Shown here piece after piece: positions 17,150 to 27,261 of a DNA stretch of 64,000 bases. Position 1 is the stretch's first letter. Each line of letters begins with the position of its first letter. The position numbers and the translations under genes are program-made. Source of the DNA: Bacteroidota bacterium (GTDB lineage: Bacteria; Bacteroidota; Bacteroidia; NS11-12g; UBA955); the NCBI GenBank assembly GCA_018333525.1, contig JAGXTF010000012.1, positions 1 through 64,000 of the forward strand, in the 5' to 3' direction. A model generated the notes under the pieces. That model worked only from the letters and a program-made list of their open reading frames with translations. It was not told the DNA's origin and ran no database searches.

Positions 17150-18061
17150 ATGTCTTTGCTCATTATTGGTTCTGTAGCCTTCGATGCTATTGAAACCCCT
17201 TTCGGCCAAACCGGAAAAATTGTCGGCGGCAGCGCCTCCTACATCTCCCTCGCCTCCTCTATGTTCTGTGATCGGGTGGGACTGGTTGCCGTGGTGGGTG
17301 AAGATTTTGATTTTGAATTCCTCGAAACCCTCCGCTCCCGCGGGGTGGATACCAACGGCGTTCAGGTGAAAACCGGCGAAAAATCTTTTTTCTGGAGCGG
17401 CAAATACCATTTGGACATGAATTCCCGCGATACTCTCATCACCGAACTCAATGTGCTCGGAGATTTTGATCCCATTATTCCACAGGAATGGGAGAGCCCG
17501 GATTTTGTGATGCTAGGAAACCTCTCGCCCGGCGTGCAAATCACCACTTTACAAAGACTGAAAAAACGCCCCAAGCTGGTAGTGATGGATACCATGAATT
17601 TCTGGATGCAGATTGCACTCCCCGAATTGCACGAAGTTCTGAAAATGGTAGACCTGCTCACCATCAACGACGAAGAAGCCCGCCTGCTCAGCGGAGAACT
17701 CAGCCTGCTGAAAGCCGCGCGAAAAATCCAATCCATGGGTCCCCAATATTTGATTATCAAAAAAGGAGAACACGGTGCACTTTTGTTCGGGCCTGATAAT
17801 CAGATTTATTTTTGTCCTGCTTTGCCACTGGAAGAAGTTTTTGACCCCACCGGTGCCGGCGACACTTTTGCCGGAGGATTTTTGGGCTACCTGGCATCGC
17901 AGGATACCGTTGATTTTTCTGTAATGAAAAAAGCTCTCGTATACGGCAGCAGCGCCGCGAGTTATTGCATCGAAAAATTCGGGACTGAAAGGTTGCAGGA
18001 AATTAATAAAACGGATGTGGAATCCCGCCTAAAATTATTTCACGAATTGGTTGCGATTTAA
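17150..18061 (+). CDS. PfkB-family carbohydrate kinase
   Basis: This 303-residue ribokinase-fold kinase has the N-terminal glycine pair VGGSAS near residues 25-30. The C-terminal PfkB signature DPTGAGDTFAGGF at 232-244 contains the catalytic base Asp (D238) and anion-hole glycines. It transfers phosphate from ATP to a sugar or nucleoside-like hydroxyl in the cytosol. Substrate residues are not diagnostic, and I would not choose between ribokinase, fructokinase or adenosine-kinase-like roles. The stop codon overlaps the stop of the convergent GH13 gene by four bases. Confidence 0.93.
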   Translation: MSLLIIGSVAFDAIETPFGQTGKIVGGSASYISLASSMFCDRVGLVAVVGEDFDFEFLETLRSRGVDTNGVQVKTGEKSFFWSGKYHLDMNSRDTLITELNVLGDFDPIIPQEWESPDFVMLGNLSPGVQITTLQRLKKRPKLVVMDTMNFWMQIALPELHEVLKMVDLLTINDEEARLLSGELSLLKAARKIQSMGPQYLIIKKGEHGALLFGPDNQIYFCPALPLEEVFDPTGAGDTFAGGFLGYLASQDTVDFSVMKKALVYGSSAASYCIEKFGTERLQEINKTDVESRLKLFHELVAI

Positions 18062-19944
18062 CGCAATTTCAGAATTAAAAAACTTCCTCCGGCAATTTCC
18101 ATGGAACTGTTGAGTTCCACTTCGGAATTGTCCAGAAGGTTTACCGCGGTACTATACCCGCCAAGCCTTTCTTGAAATCTGGAAAAGGTAACCGATTGGT
18201 TTTCTTTTTCAGTGTTTGTAATAACCATGATGCTGTTTTTTTCGTCGTAACGAAAGAAAACATAAATGCCTTTTTCTACCGGGTATTGCATCATTTTTCC
18301 ATTGGTGAGTATGGGATTTGCAAGGCGAATTTTCATCAGTTTGGTGAGATAATCGTAACCGATTTGTTCTTCTTTACTGCGCCCGGTTAATAAAAATTTA
18401 TTTTTGGAATCTGATTTCCATCCACCCGGAAAGTCGCTCTGGGCGGGCATGCTGCCGGGTAAGTCAGAAGACAACATAATTTCCGAACCATAATAAATTA
18501 CAGGAATACCGCGCAACGTAAACAAATAAGCATATACCATTTTCCAGCGGTTTACATCATTGCCGCACTGGTCTACCACGCGCTTTTCCAGACTGTTGTC
18601 CAGAAAGGTGAGATTCAATGAAGGGTTATCATATAAAATATCATCGGACAATGCAGTATATAAACTGGAAACCGAATAGGTGAGATGCAAATCTTTAGAC
18701 ATCATATTCCGGAAAACATAATGCAAATAATAATCTGGAATGGATTGCAAGCGGTTATTTTCAAATCCGGTAATATTGTTTTTTACCATAGAAGCTTGTG
18801 CCGCAATGGAATTGGTTTTGGTATCCGTAATGATGCTGACACCCGGAAATTCCTCTTCCAGAATTTTGCTGAGATGCGCCAGATAGGTATCGCTAAACAA
18901 AGAAACGCGGTTGATGCAATACCCGGAAATTCCGGAATATTCCAACCACCAGATATATACCTGATCCAGGTATTTCTGCATATGCGCATTTTCCTGATTT
19001 ACATCGGGAGAATTAATATCTATCCAACCGGTGATGGCGCGCATTCTATCACCTGGAGAATAATAGGGATCGTTGATGCTGTAAGACGTAAAATCAGGAT
19101 GAATAAAAGTATCCCACTGGTTGAACCAGCCGGTGTCAAAACTGCTGTACAGCCAATGGTTCATGCTGAAATCATTTGGATTGATATCCATGATGGATTT
19201 CAGATTTTTCTTGCGGCATTCTGCAGTTAATTTTTGAAACTGATCGTTATTTCCAAGTCGCGGATCCACATTAAAATGATCGCTGATGGAAAATCCGAGA
19301 TAACTTTTTTCGGGATGGTTGTTTTCCTGCACCGGAGTAAACCAAACAGCAGTAATTCCCAGACTTTTGATATAATCCAAATGGCTGTGAAAACCCTTTA
19401 AATCCCCGCCGTGCCTGGCTTCCGGATCGTTGCGATCCACAGAGGTTCTGCTACCTGGATGGTGGTTGTCATTGTTTTCGTCCCCATTGGAAAACCGGTC
19501 TAAAATAACGCGGTAGAGAATATCATTTTCATTTAAAGAAGATCGCAAAACGGGAGTTCTTGCGCGCAATTCGTAAACGAATTTAAATGCCTTTGCATAA
19601 CGCGGTCTGAAGATGGAAGGTTTGCAAACGAAAATTAAATTCACGGGTTTTGCATCTGGAGAAATTTGGAGATTTAAATAGGCAATATGTCGGTTTCCGC
19701 TATTGGTTTTTCCTAGAAATTGAACGCCTTCAGCTTCTTCCATTTGCATGTCGTACAAATCGATATTTTCGGCGTGAATCAGAATTTCGAGAGTGGGATC
19801 TTTAAAGCCTACATACCAATGTGCAGGTGCCAGGTGGTGTACCTTGGGCGGGGGTGTTGCTGCATTCGCGGAAGAAAAAAAAATGCATGCAAACAGCGCA
19901 AACCAAACCTTCAAAATGAAATGCAATTGTATTTTTTTTTGCAC
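18058..19944 (-). CDS. Secreted GH13 alpha-amylase-family protein lacking catalytic residues
   Basis: This 628-residue protein has a signal peptide (residues 1-28) and an N-terminal beta domain of the cyclomaltodextrinase type (VHHLAPAHWYVGFKDP). A GH13 barrel follows (DRFSNGDENND, HGGDLKGFHSHLDYIKSLGITAVWFTP, then GIPVIYYGSEIM). The fold signature is clear, but the four catalytic regions are altered. Region I has IMDINPND at 251-258 where NH is expected. Region II has GYCINRV at 341-347, so the usual Arg is C343 and the nucleophile Asp is N345. Region III has ITDTKT, with Asp at the acid/base Glu position. Region IV has FLDNSLEKR, with SL for HD. It is probably a non-catalytic glucan-binding or regulatory paralogue in the periplasm or at the cell surface. 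Confidence 0.85.
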   Translation of the reverse strand: MQKKIQLHFILKVWFALFACIFFSSANAATPPPKVHHLAPAHWYVGFKDPTLEILIHAENIDLYDMQMEEAEGVQFLGKTNSGNRHIAYLNLQISPDAKPVNLIFVCKPSIFRPRYAKAFKFVYELRARTPVLRSSLNENDILYRVILDRFSNGDENNDNHHPGSRTSVDRNDPEARHGGDLKGFHSHLDYIKSLGITAVWFTPVQENNHPEKSYLGFSISDHFNVDPRLGNNDQFQKLTAECRKKNLKSIMDINPNDFSMNHWLYSSFDTGWFNQWDTFIHPDFTSYSINDPYYSPGDRMRAITGWIDINSPDVNQENAHMQKYLDQVYIWWLEYSGISGYCINRVSLFSDTYLAHLSKILEEEFPGVSIITDTKTNSIAAQASMVKNNITGFENNRLQSIPDYYLHYVFRNMMSKDLHLTYSVSSLYTALSDDILYDNPSLNLTFLDNSLEKRVVDQCGNDVNRWKMVYAYLFTLRGIPVIYYGSEIMLSSDLPGSMPAQSDFPGGWKSDSKNKFLLTGRSKEEQIGYDYLTKLMKIRLANPILTNGKMMQYPVEKGIYVFFRYDEKNSIMVITNTEKENQSVTFSRFQERLGGYSTAVNLLDNSEVELNSSMEIAGGSFLILKLR

Positions 19945-20314
19945 CCTACAAAGTAAAGGTTTTTCTCCGAAGGTAGGAGAGTAAATATGAATTCAAAGGG
20001 ATTATAGATGTGGTATATATGAAGATGCACGCCCGAATAGATTGTTAAAGCTGGGGTATAGTGCGTTTCAGCGATGTGGTTGGAGGAAGGGCAGTGCCGC
20101 CCTTCCCTGCAAGTAATTGATAATGGTTGGCAAAATTGTGTTTAAGTGAGATGCGTATTTGAATAATAATTTCATCTATAAAACACATGTTTTTATCCAA
20201 ACAATACTATTAGTTGTTCTAATAGAACTGCTGATAGAATGAATACGCAAATTTTATTATAGAACAATTTCGGATAACCTATTTTTTTAGAGTTTAGAAG
20301 AAAAATTTGTTTTA
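19945..20314. other. Gene-free region
   Basis: No credible gene is visible. Two small inverted repeats can be seen, gaagggc-agtgcc-gcccttc near 20094-20113 and tattag-ttgtt-ctaata near 20207-20223. The rest is AT-rich. Confidence 0.45.
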
Positions 20315-20520
20315 CCACCTTTGGCATTGCCCAAAGGTGGAGCCCCGCCCGAATGACATGGTCGGGCGGGCAAAGGCTAGCGGCTGCAATGGCCTTAGTC
20401 TTCACGCTAGAAACCATCCGAATGCCCGCCCGAACGGTACGGGCGGGCATTCGGATGCTTTCGTCGCTAAGAAGCCACGTCCATTGAGGCCGCGTCCCGG
20501 GCCGCAGGGATTTTTTCGCA
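20315..20520. repeat. Cluster of three GC-rich hairpins in a dispersed-repeat-like block
   Basis: There are three inverted repeats in a row: ccacctttgg-cattgc-ccaaaggtgg (20315-20340), cccgcccga-N9-tcgggcggg (20344-20370), and an 18-bp perfect stem with a 7-base loop at 20415-20457 (arms begin catccgaatg and end cattcggatg). The GC-rich sequence runs on to about 20520. Its base composition differs sharply from the AT-rich flanks. The open frames that cross it are by-products of high GC content. It may be a multicopy element or a structured RNA. Confidence 0.65.
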
Positions 20521-20587
20521 GGTTTAATTGGTAACAGTTGTTGCATTTGTTTGCTTCGATTGAAACACCGATTTTCAATGCAATGCC

Positions 20588-20638
20588 CAACCCCGTAGGG
20601 GTTGAATTTTCGTAGCCCGGGGTTTTAACCCCGGGTAC
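20588..20638. repeat. Twin-hairpin repeat
   Basis: Two adjacent perfect inverted repeats are present, caacccc-gta-ggggttg (20588-20604) and cccggggtt-tt-aaccccggg (20616-20635). The latter extends by gta/tac with one bulged base. This paired-hairpin form is common in intergenic DNA of Bacteroidota and resembles BIME/REP composites. Confidence 0.65.
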
Positions 20639-20795
20639 GCAAAATTTTATGAAATTGTTTGGCATCCATTTTTGCGTCGAAGGCAAGGCAAAAATGATGA
20701 CAAACAATAAAATGATTCATGCAAATTGTTGTAACGGTTCGCGGAGGTTTTCCGAGTATTACCGATTACAAAAACGTGCCTCTCTCGGAGCGCAA

Positions 20796-21403
20796 TCATC
20801 TAATGTCAAAACGAAATGCGGAATGGTTTCCCAAAAACCCTTCCAGCTGATCGCCGGCCTGCACAGGCCCCACACCAGACGGGGTGCCGGTGAAAATGAG
20901 ATCCCCTTTTTTCAGGGTAAAAAATTGGGATACATATGCAATAATGGCATCGATAGAATAAATCATATCGCGGGTATTTCCCTGTTGTACTAAAACACCA
21001 TTTTTTTTCAAGGAAAATTCCTGATTATCCAATTGAAATTCGGATTTCGGAAATGTTTTTCCAATTACTGCAGAATGGTCAAACCCTTTGGCTTTTTCCC
21101 ATGGCAGACCTTTGGTTTTTGAATGGTTTTGTAAATCGCGTGCGGTGAAGTCAATGCCCAGCCCCACCTCATCGTAATAGGTGGCAGCGAATTTTTCGGG
21201 AATGGCTTTTCCGTGTTTTTTTATTTTTACAAAAACCTCCACTTCATAATGCACTTCCTGCGTAAATGCGGGAATAAAAAATGGAGAATTGTTGCGCAAA
21301 ACTGCCGAATCCGGTTTGATAAAAATGACCGGTTCTTCGGGGGTTTCGTTTTTTAATTCGCGAATATGTTCGCTGTAATTTCTTCCTATGCAAATGATCT
21401 TCA

Positions 21404-21404
<1 letters not shown>
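20796..21404 (-). CDS. Fumarylacetoacetate hydrolase family protein
   Basis: This 202-residue protein has the FAH-fold core (CIGRNYSEHI, PVIFIKPDSAV, then HYEVEVFVKI with the metal-ligand Glu residues, and GLGIDFTARDLQ). The C-terminal FTGTPSGVGPVQAGD motif is also present. Members hydrolyse or decarboxylate small acylpyruvate-type diketo acids, such as acylpyruvate or oxaloacetate, with a divalent metal. The length matches the short bacterial FAHD1-like group. Its ATG overlaps the purA stop (TGATG), so it is the third gene of a fur-purA-FAH operon. Confidence 0.92.
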
Positions 21405-22672
<1,268 letters not shown>

Positions 22673-22677
22673 TTATT

Positions 22678-23190
22678 TTATGCGTTCGAAACCTGTGTAT
22701 TTGAAAAAGATTTTCCGCATTGTTTGCAAGATCCGGCTTCATCCAATTCCGGATCGCCATACAAATGCAGAGAATGCTGGGCCACTTCAAAATGAAGCAA
22801 TTTGCCCATGGTGGAAGTGATTTGTTGCACGCGAGGATCGCAGAATTCCAATACTTTATGACAGCGGTTGCAAATCAGATGGTCGTGTTGTTTGTAGCCA
22901 AATGCCTGTTCGTAATGGCTGGTATTTTTTCCAAACTGGTGTTTTTTTACCAATCCGGAATCCACTAAAAGATCCAGGGTATTGTAAACAGTTGCACGAC
23001 TTACATGGTAATTGCGGTTTTTCATTTTGATATACAGATCGTCTACATCAAAATGTTCCTTGTGCGAATATATTTCATCCAGGATGGCATAGCGTTCGGG
23101 TGTTTTGCGCTGGTTATTCTTCTCCAGATATGCGGTGAATAATTCGCGAACATCGTCTTTGGTTTTGGAAACTTTTACATCCTGTTTCAT
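22678..23190 (-). CDS. Fur-family transcriptional regulator
   Basis: The start is the ATG at 23190 (MKQDVKVSK, 170 residues); the open frame extends five codons further to a TTG. The N-terminal winged helix (KTPERYAILDEIYSHKEHFDVDDL, VSRATVYNTLDLLVDSGLV) is followed by the metal-binding dimerisation domain with HDHLIC-type residues (YKQHDHLICNRCHKVLEF). A second Cys pair is present (SCKQCGKSF). The two CxxC pairs suggest a structural zinc site. It should repress iron-, zinc- or peroxide-responsive genes; which metal cannot be told. A TAAATTTG element at 23203-23210 lies just upstream. Confidence 0.93.
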   Translation of the reverse strand: MKQDVKVSKTKDDVRELFTAYLEKNNQRKTPERYAILDEIYSHKEHFDVDDLYIKMKNRNYHVSRATVYNTLDLLVDSGLVKKHQFGKNTSHYEQAFGYKQHDHLICNRCHKVLEFCDPRVQQITSTMGKLLHFEVAQHSLHLYGDPELDEAGSCKQCGKSFSNTQVSNA

Positions 23191-23202
23191 TGAAACAAAT
23201 GG

Positions 23203-23210
23203 CAAATTTA
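23203..23210 (-). promoter_or_regulatory. Possible -7 element for the fur-purA operon
   Basis: The minus strand reads TAAATTTG, an exact TAnnTTTG match for the Bacteroidota primary sigma factor. It is 13 bases from the chosen ATG at 23190, giving a very short leader. I see no matching TTG at the usual -33 distance. Confidence 0.35.
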
Positions 23211-23248
23211 CGGATAGTAAGGCGTTAAGGGCGTATTAAATATCACAA

Positions 23249-23638
23249 TTAATGCACACGGGGAGCGGGGACCAAATCATTTACAATTCTGGCGCCTGCG
23301 TACCGTTTTCGGATATAAACCAGGGCTGCATCGGCATCTGCTTTGGAAACAAATTCTCCCACATAAACCTTGAAATTGGGTTCATCGTATAACATGGTAG
23401 AGGGATATTGGTCGCCAAAAATGCTGCGAGCTTCAGACAATTTTGAAGTTGCCTCATCGCGCTTGGAATAAAATCCAACCATTATTCTATAGCCATGTAC
23501 ATTGGAACCCAGTGATTTTCTTTTTGCAATGCGCGCATTTTCCATTTCCTCCACAGATGGATCCGCAATAATTTCAACCTGCGCAGTGGCGGCAGACATC
23601 ATAAACAGGGAAATTGCAAGGAGGCAAAAATGCTTCAT
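23249..23638 (-). CDS. Secreted SPOR-like domain protein
   Basis: The start is placed at MKHFCLLAISLFMMSAATAQ, a clean signal peptide (129 residues). An ATG at 23665, coupled as TAATG to the preceding stop, is the alternative. The mature part (GYRIMVGFYSKRDEATSKLSEAR, then FKVYVGEFVSKADADAALVYIRKRY) has the SPOR pattern of two beta-alpha-beta repeats. SPOR domains usually bind denuded peptidoglycan glycan strands in the periplasm. It directly follows the glutamate dehydrogenase-family gene, though no functional link is evident. Confidence 0.85.
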   Translation of the reverse strand: MKHFCLLAISLFMMSAATAQVEIIADPSVEEMENARIAKRKSLGSNVHGYRIMVGFYSKRDEATSKLSEARSIFGDQYPSTMLYDEPNFKVYVGEFVSKADADAALVYIRKRYAGARIVNDLVPAPRVH

Positions 23639-23664
23639 GCTGTGATGCATGCAAATATCGTGCA

Positions 23665-25095
23665 TTATGGGAATATACCCAGCTCGCGGTAAGACATACC
23701 TACCTTTTTGATGCCGAGTACAAAGGCTGCAGTGCGCATATTTTCAATATCCGGATGCTCCGCCATGGTATGCAAAATGTCTTTCAGGCTGGTGATCATG
23801 GTTTCTTCCAAACCGGAATACACCAGGTCCACTTCATCTGCACCGCGAAGAATATGGTCTTTCTCTGCCGCATCAATCTTTTGACCGGTAAGGGTTTCCA
23901 TCTGGCTCACAATATGCGCGTTCATGTTTTCTGTAAAGCGCTTTTCCATTCTGCCGTAGCGAACGTGGCTCAGGTTTTTCAACCATTCGAAATAGGAAAC
24001 CGTTACACCGCCTGCATTCAGATAAATATCAGGAACCACCAGAATGCCTTTTTGGGTGAGGATTTCATCTGCTTCCACCGTTACAGGGCCATTTGCAGCT
24101 TCTGCAATAATTCGGGCCTTGATTTTTGGTGCATTGTCCTGTGTAATTACATTTTCCAATGCTGCTGGAACAAGTATGTCGCATTCCAGTTCCAGGGCAT
24201 CGCCGCTCTTTTCCAGATTGGTTGCACCCGGAAAATTCAGGATGCTGCCGGTTCTTTTGCGGTGTTCAAAAACTTCGTCTTCATTGAGTCCGTTGGGATT
24301 CATAATAGCGCCTTCGAATTCTGCAATGGCAATCACTTTGGCACCACCCTGACGGAAAAATTTCGCAGAGTGAAAACCCACATTTCCCAAACCCTGCACC
24401 ACCACGGTTTTTCCTTCCACACCGGGAGCGAGTTTGGCTTTTTTCATGATTTCTTCATGTTTGCACAATTCTTTGATGCCATAAAAAACACCCAATCCTG
24501 TGGCTTCTTTGCGGCCTCTTACGCCACCCTGGGAAACCGGTTTGCCAGTAACACAACCAAGTCCGTCGATTTCGCCGGCGCGCATGGCCATATAAGTATC
24601 CGCAATCCAGCCCATTTCGCGCTCGCCGCTACCGTAATCCGGAGCAGGAACATCGATACCGGGGCCAATAAAATTCTTTTTCACCAGTTCTGCAGTGTAG
24701 CGCCTGGTAATGCGCTCCAGTTCCAGCTCTGTATATTTTTTCGTATTTACTTTAATACCGCCTTTGGCGCCGCCGAAGGGAACATTAACAATCGCACATT
24801 TATAAGTCATTAAAGACGCAAGTGCCATTACTTCATCCTGATTCACATCTTCGCTGTAACGGATACCACCCTTGCAGGGAGTTTTGTGCTGAGAGTGCTG
24901 CACACGGTATGCTTCTACCACTTCAATCCTGTCGAGGTCTTTCCCCAGTCTTACCGGGAAACGCATACGCAACACATGGTTGCAAGCTTTTATCTGTTCC
25001 AGAATTCCCTCATCAAAGGGAGTATACTTAGCGGCTTTGTCAAAATAGTATCCTACTGTTTCATAGAAGGTGTATTTGCTGTTTGCTGTAGACAT
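23665..25095 (-). CDS. Glu/Leu/Phe/Val dehydrogenase
   Basis: This 476-residue cytosolic enzyme reversibly deaminates an amino acid, most likely glutamate, using NAD(P). Visible motifs are the substrate/catalytic segment TPCKGGIRYS (the Lys is catalytic), VPFGGAKGGI, PAPDYGSGEREM with the catalytic Asp, and the dinucleotide fold VQGLGNVGFHSA. The length is slightly above classic hexameric GDH (about 420-450). The region beyond 430 carries a C-terminal extension. A promoter-like TTG-N23-TAggTTTG lies upstream at 25122-25155. Confidence 0.93.
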   Translation of the reverse strand: MSTANSKYTFYETVGYYFDKAAKYTPFDEGILEQIKACNHVLRMRFPVRLGKDLDRIEVVEAYRVQHSQHKTPCKGGIRYSEDVNQDEVMALASLMTYKCAIVNVPFGGAKGGIKVNTKKYTELELERITRRYTAELVKKNFIGPGIDVPAPDYGSGEREMGWIADTYMAMRAGEIDGLGCVTGKPVSQGGVRGRKEATGLGVFYGIKELCKHEEIMKKAKLAPGVEGKTVVVQGLGNVGFHSAKFFRQGGAKVIAIAEFEGAIMNPNGLNEDEVFEHRKRTGSILNFPGATNLEKSGDALELECDILVPAALENVITQDNAPKIKARIIAEAANGPVTVEADEILTQKGILVVPDIYLNAGGVTVSYFEWLKNLSHVRYGRMEKRFTENMNAHIVSQMETLTGQKIDAAEKDHILRGADEVDLVYSGLEETMITSLKDILHTMAEHPDIENMRTAAFVLGIKKVGMSYRELGIFP

Positions 25096-25121
25096 AGAAA
25101 TTTCTTATCCGTTTTGGGCTG

Positions 25122-25155
25122 CAAACCTACTTAAAATTGTATTGAGGTATGCCAA
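25122..25155 (-). promoter_or_regulatory. Candidate promoter for glutamate dehydrogenase-family gene
   Basis: On the minus strand TTG (25153-25155) and TAGGTTTG (25122-25129) are separated by 23 bases, within the usual range for Bacteroidota promoters. The predicted start of transcription is about 20 bases before the ATG at 25095. Confidence 0.45.
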
Positions 25156-25204
25156 TTTTATCAAAAAAATAGGTGCGTTATATCCTTGTTTCTAATTTTG
25201 CACC

Positions 25205-26713
25205 ATGCAAAGAAAAGCCGCCATCGTAGTTTTAGATGGCTGGGGTATAGGTAAGCACGACAAAAGCGATGCGGTGTGGAATGCAGAAACCCCTTTTACA
25301 GATAAGTTAAACAGCTCCGTTCCATATACTACATTGAGAACTGATGGTGAAAATGTGGGACTGCCGGAAGGACAGATGGGCAATAGTGAAGTGGGGCATA
25401 TGAACATAGGTGCCGGAAGAATTGTATGGCAAATGCTGGTGCGTATTAACCGCGAAATGGAAGATACCTATTTGAATCAAAATAAAATCTGGCAACAAAT
25501 TTTGAATCAGGCAAAAGGCGGCAAAAAATTGCATTTGATCGGATTGCTGAGCGATGGCGGAGTTCATTCTCATATTCGCCATGCCATACAGTTATGTAAA
25601 AATGCTGCAGCCAATGGCGTGTCAGAAATATTTATACATGCATTTTTAGATGGCAGGGATACGGACCCAAAAGGAGGATTGCAATATATCCAAACCCTGG
25701 AAGAGGGAATTGCCGGAACGAATGCAAAATTATCTTCCGTAGTGGGCAGGTATTTTGCCATGGACAGAGACAAGCGCTGGGAGCGGGTAAAAAAGGCATA
25801 TGATTTATTGACACATGGAACCGGAGAAATTTCAAACAATATCCAAAACACCATTCAAAAAAAATATGAGAAGGGGATAACGGATGAGTTTATGGACCCC
25901 ATTAAAATAGGGGATTCCCATACCGGAAATATCGAAGATGGGGATGTGGTACTTTGTTTTAATTTTAGAACCGATCGCGGAAGACAAATAACCACCGCAT
26001 TATCACAAACCAATTTTCCGGAATTCGGAATGAAAAAATTGAATTTGCATTATTACACCATGACAGAATATGATGAAAAATTTCATATTGAAGGTGTGAT
26101 GTTTCAAAATCAAAATTTGAATGAGACATTGGGGCAGGTAATCAGCCAATACGGTGCTACCCAATTGCGCGCGGCAGAAACCGAAAAATATCCGCATGTT
26201 TCCTTTTTCTTCAGCGGAGGAAGAGAGGATACTTTTGAAGGTGAGAGCAGGCTTTTGGTGAATTCTCCGAAAGTGGCAACCTACGATTTGCAACCCGAAA
26301 TGAGCGCAGTGGAATTGACAGAAAAAGCTGTAGAAATCATCCAAAAAAACACACCGGATTTCGTGATGTTGAATTATGCGAATCCGGATATGGTGGGGCA
26401 TACAGGCGTATATTCAGCCATTATTAAAGCAGTGGAAACTGTAGATGCCTGTTTGGAAAAACTGGTAACGGAATTTCAGAAAAATAATTATTCCGTAATT
26501 GTAATTGCCGACCATGGGAATGCAGATTTTGCAATTAATGACGATGGAACTCCCAATACAGCACACACTACCAATCCGGTTCCCTGCTGGTTAATCGGAG
26601 GGCCGGAAGGTGTGAAACTGCATCCCGGAATACTGGCGGATGTTGCACCGACGATTTTGAAACTCATGGGTATTTCACAACCAACAGAAATGACCGGGAA
26701 TGCGTTATTTTAA
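25205..26713 (+). CDS. gpmI: 2,3-bisphosphoglycerate-independent phosphoglycerate mutase
   Basis: This 502-residue two-domain metalloenzyme of the alkaline phosphatase superfamily interconverts 3- and 2-phosphoglycerate in glycolysis. It has the metal ligand Asp in VLDGWG (D11), the catalytic serine in NSEVGHMNIGAG (S61), and the HAFLDGRDT substrate loop near residue 139. C-terminal metal sites are in NPDMVGHTG and IADHGNAD. Length is normal. A TAATTTTG element ends five bases before the ATG without a clear -33 partner. The stop overlaps the following lipoprotein gene by 14 bases. Confidence 0.97.
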   Translation: MQRKAAIVVLDGWGIGKHDKSDAVWNAETPFTDKLNSSVPYTTLRTDGENVGLPEGQMGNSEVGHMNIGAGRIVWQMLVRINREMEDTYLNQNKIWQQILNQAKGGKKLHLIGLLSDGGVHSHIRHAIQLCKNAAANGVSEIFIHAFLDGRDTDPKGGLQYIQTLEEGIAGTNAKLSSVVGRYFAMDRDKRWERVKKAYDLLTHGTGEISNNIQNTIQKKYEKGITDEFMDPIKIGDSHTGNIEDGDVVLCFNFRTDRGRQITTALSQTNFPEFGMKKLNLHYYTMTEYDEKFHIEGVMFQNQNLNETLGQVISQYGATQLRAAETEKYPHVSFFFSGGREDTFEGESRLLVNSPKVATYDLQPEMSAVELTEKAVEIIQKNTPDFVMLNYANPDMVGHTGVYSAIIKAVETVDACLEKLVTEFQKNNYSVIVIADHGNADFAINDDGTPNTAHTTNPVPCWLIGGPEGVKLHPGILADVAPTILKLMGISQPTEMTGNALF

Positions 26714-27260
26714 TTTTATTATTTGCATAGGAATACTGTTAGTTTCCTGCAATTCCACCGAAAAAAGTGAAGTAAAAAATTCTAAATTCCCCGATTTAAA
26801 ATCTTTTTTTCAACTTCAGATTTCCATGTTGGATTCTATAAAACCCGTTATCCATAAAACCATGGTGAACAATGAAGATCCGATGGATGTAAAAATGGAT
26901 TCGGCAGATTGGAAAGAGGAACTTTCCTTATTTGAAATGTTGGATTTACGAACTGCGGCGAATGAGGATAAATATACCGAGTCGGTAGACAGCAACGGCA
27001 ATTTAAAAATACAGAGATTTTCGGCCCTGGACAGCAATCGTGAAATTCAATCTCTATCCATTACTTACAGGAATAATGAAATAGAATTGATTGAAGCATT
27101 TTTAAAAAAGCGCACATTTGTGGTGGATCGGGACACACGAATGAGTTACCAGCCTGGTAAAGGATATGGGATACAATTGGATGAGAATTATATTTGGAGC
27201 AAACCCCACACAAAAGAAATATTTGTTGAACTGGAACCAAACGGTTTCTTAAAAAAATAA
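26700..27260 (+). CDS. Lipoprotein of unknown function
   Basis: This 186-residue protein has a signal peptide ending in the lipobox LVSC (Cys17), so it should be anchored to an envelope membrane. The mature part is polar, with no recognised domain; the middle is rich in Asp, Glu and Lys. The start overlaps the end of gpmI by 14 bases and the next gene follows after one base, so it is co-transcribed with gpmI and the aldehyde dehydrogenase gene. Nothing in the sequence indicates a function. Confidence 0.8.
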   Translation: MRYFNFIICIGILLVSCNSTEKSEVKNSKFPDLKSFFQLQISMLDSIKPVIHKTMVNNEDPMDVKMDSADWKEELSLFEMLDLRTAANEDKYTESVDSNGNLKIQRFSALDSNREIQSLSITYRNNEIELIEAFLKKRTFVVDRDTRMSYQPGKGYGIQLDENYIWSKPHTKEIFVELEPNGFLKK

Positions 27261-27261
27261 A

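Noticed and set aside
20193-20707. Two overlapping open frames on the minus strand (117 and 101 codons)
   Set aside because: They cross GC-rich hairpins and read as Arg/Pro/Gly-rich text without domain or start context; they are explained by the repeat block.
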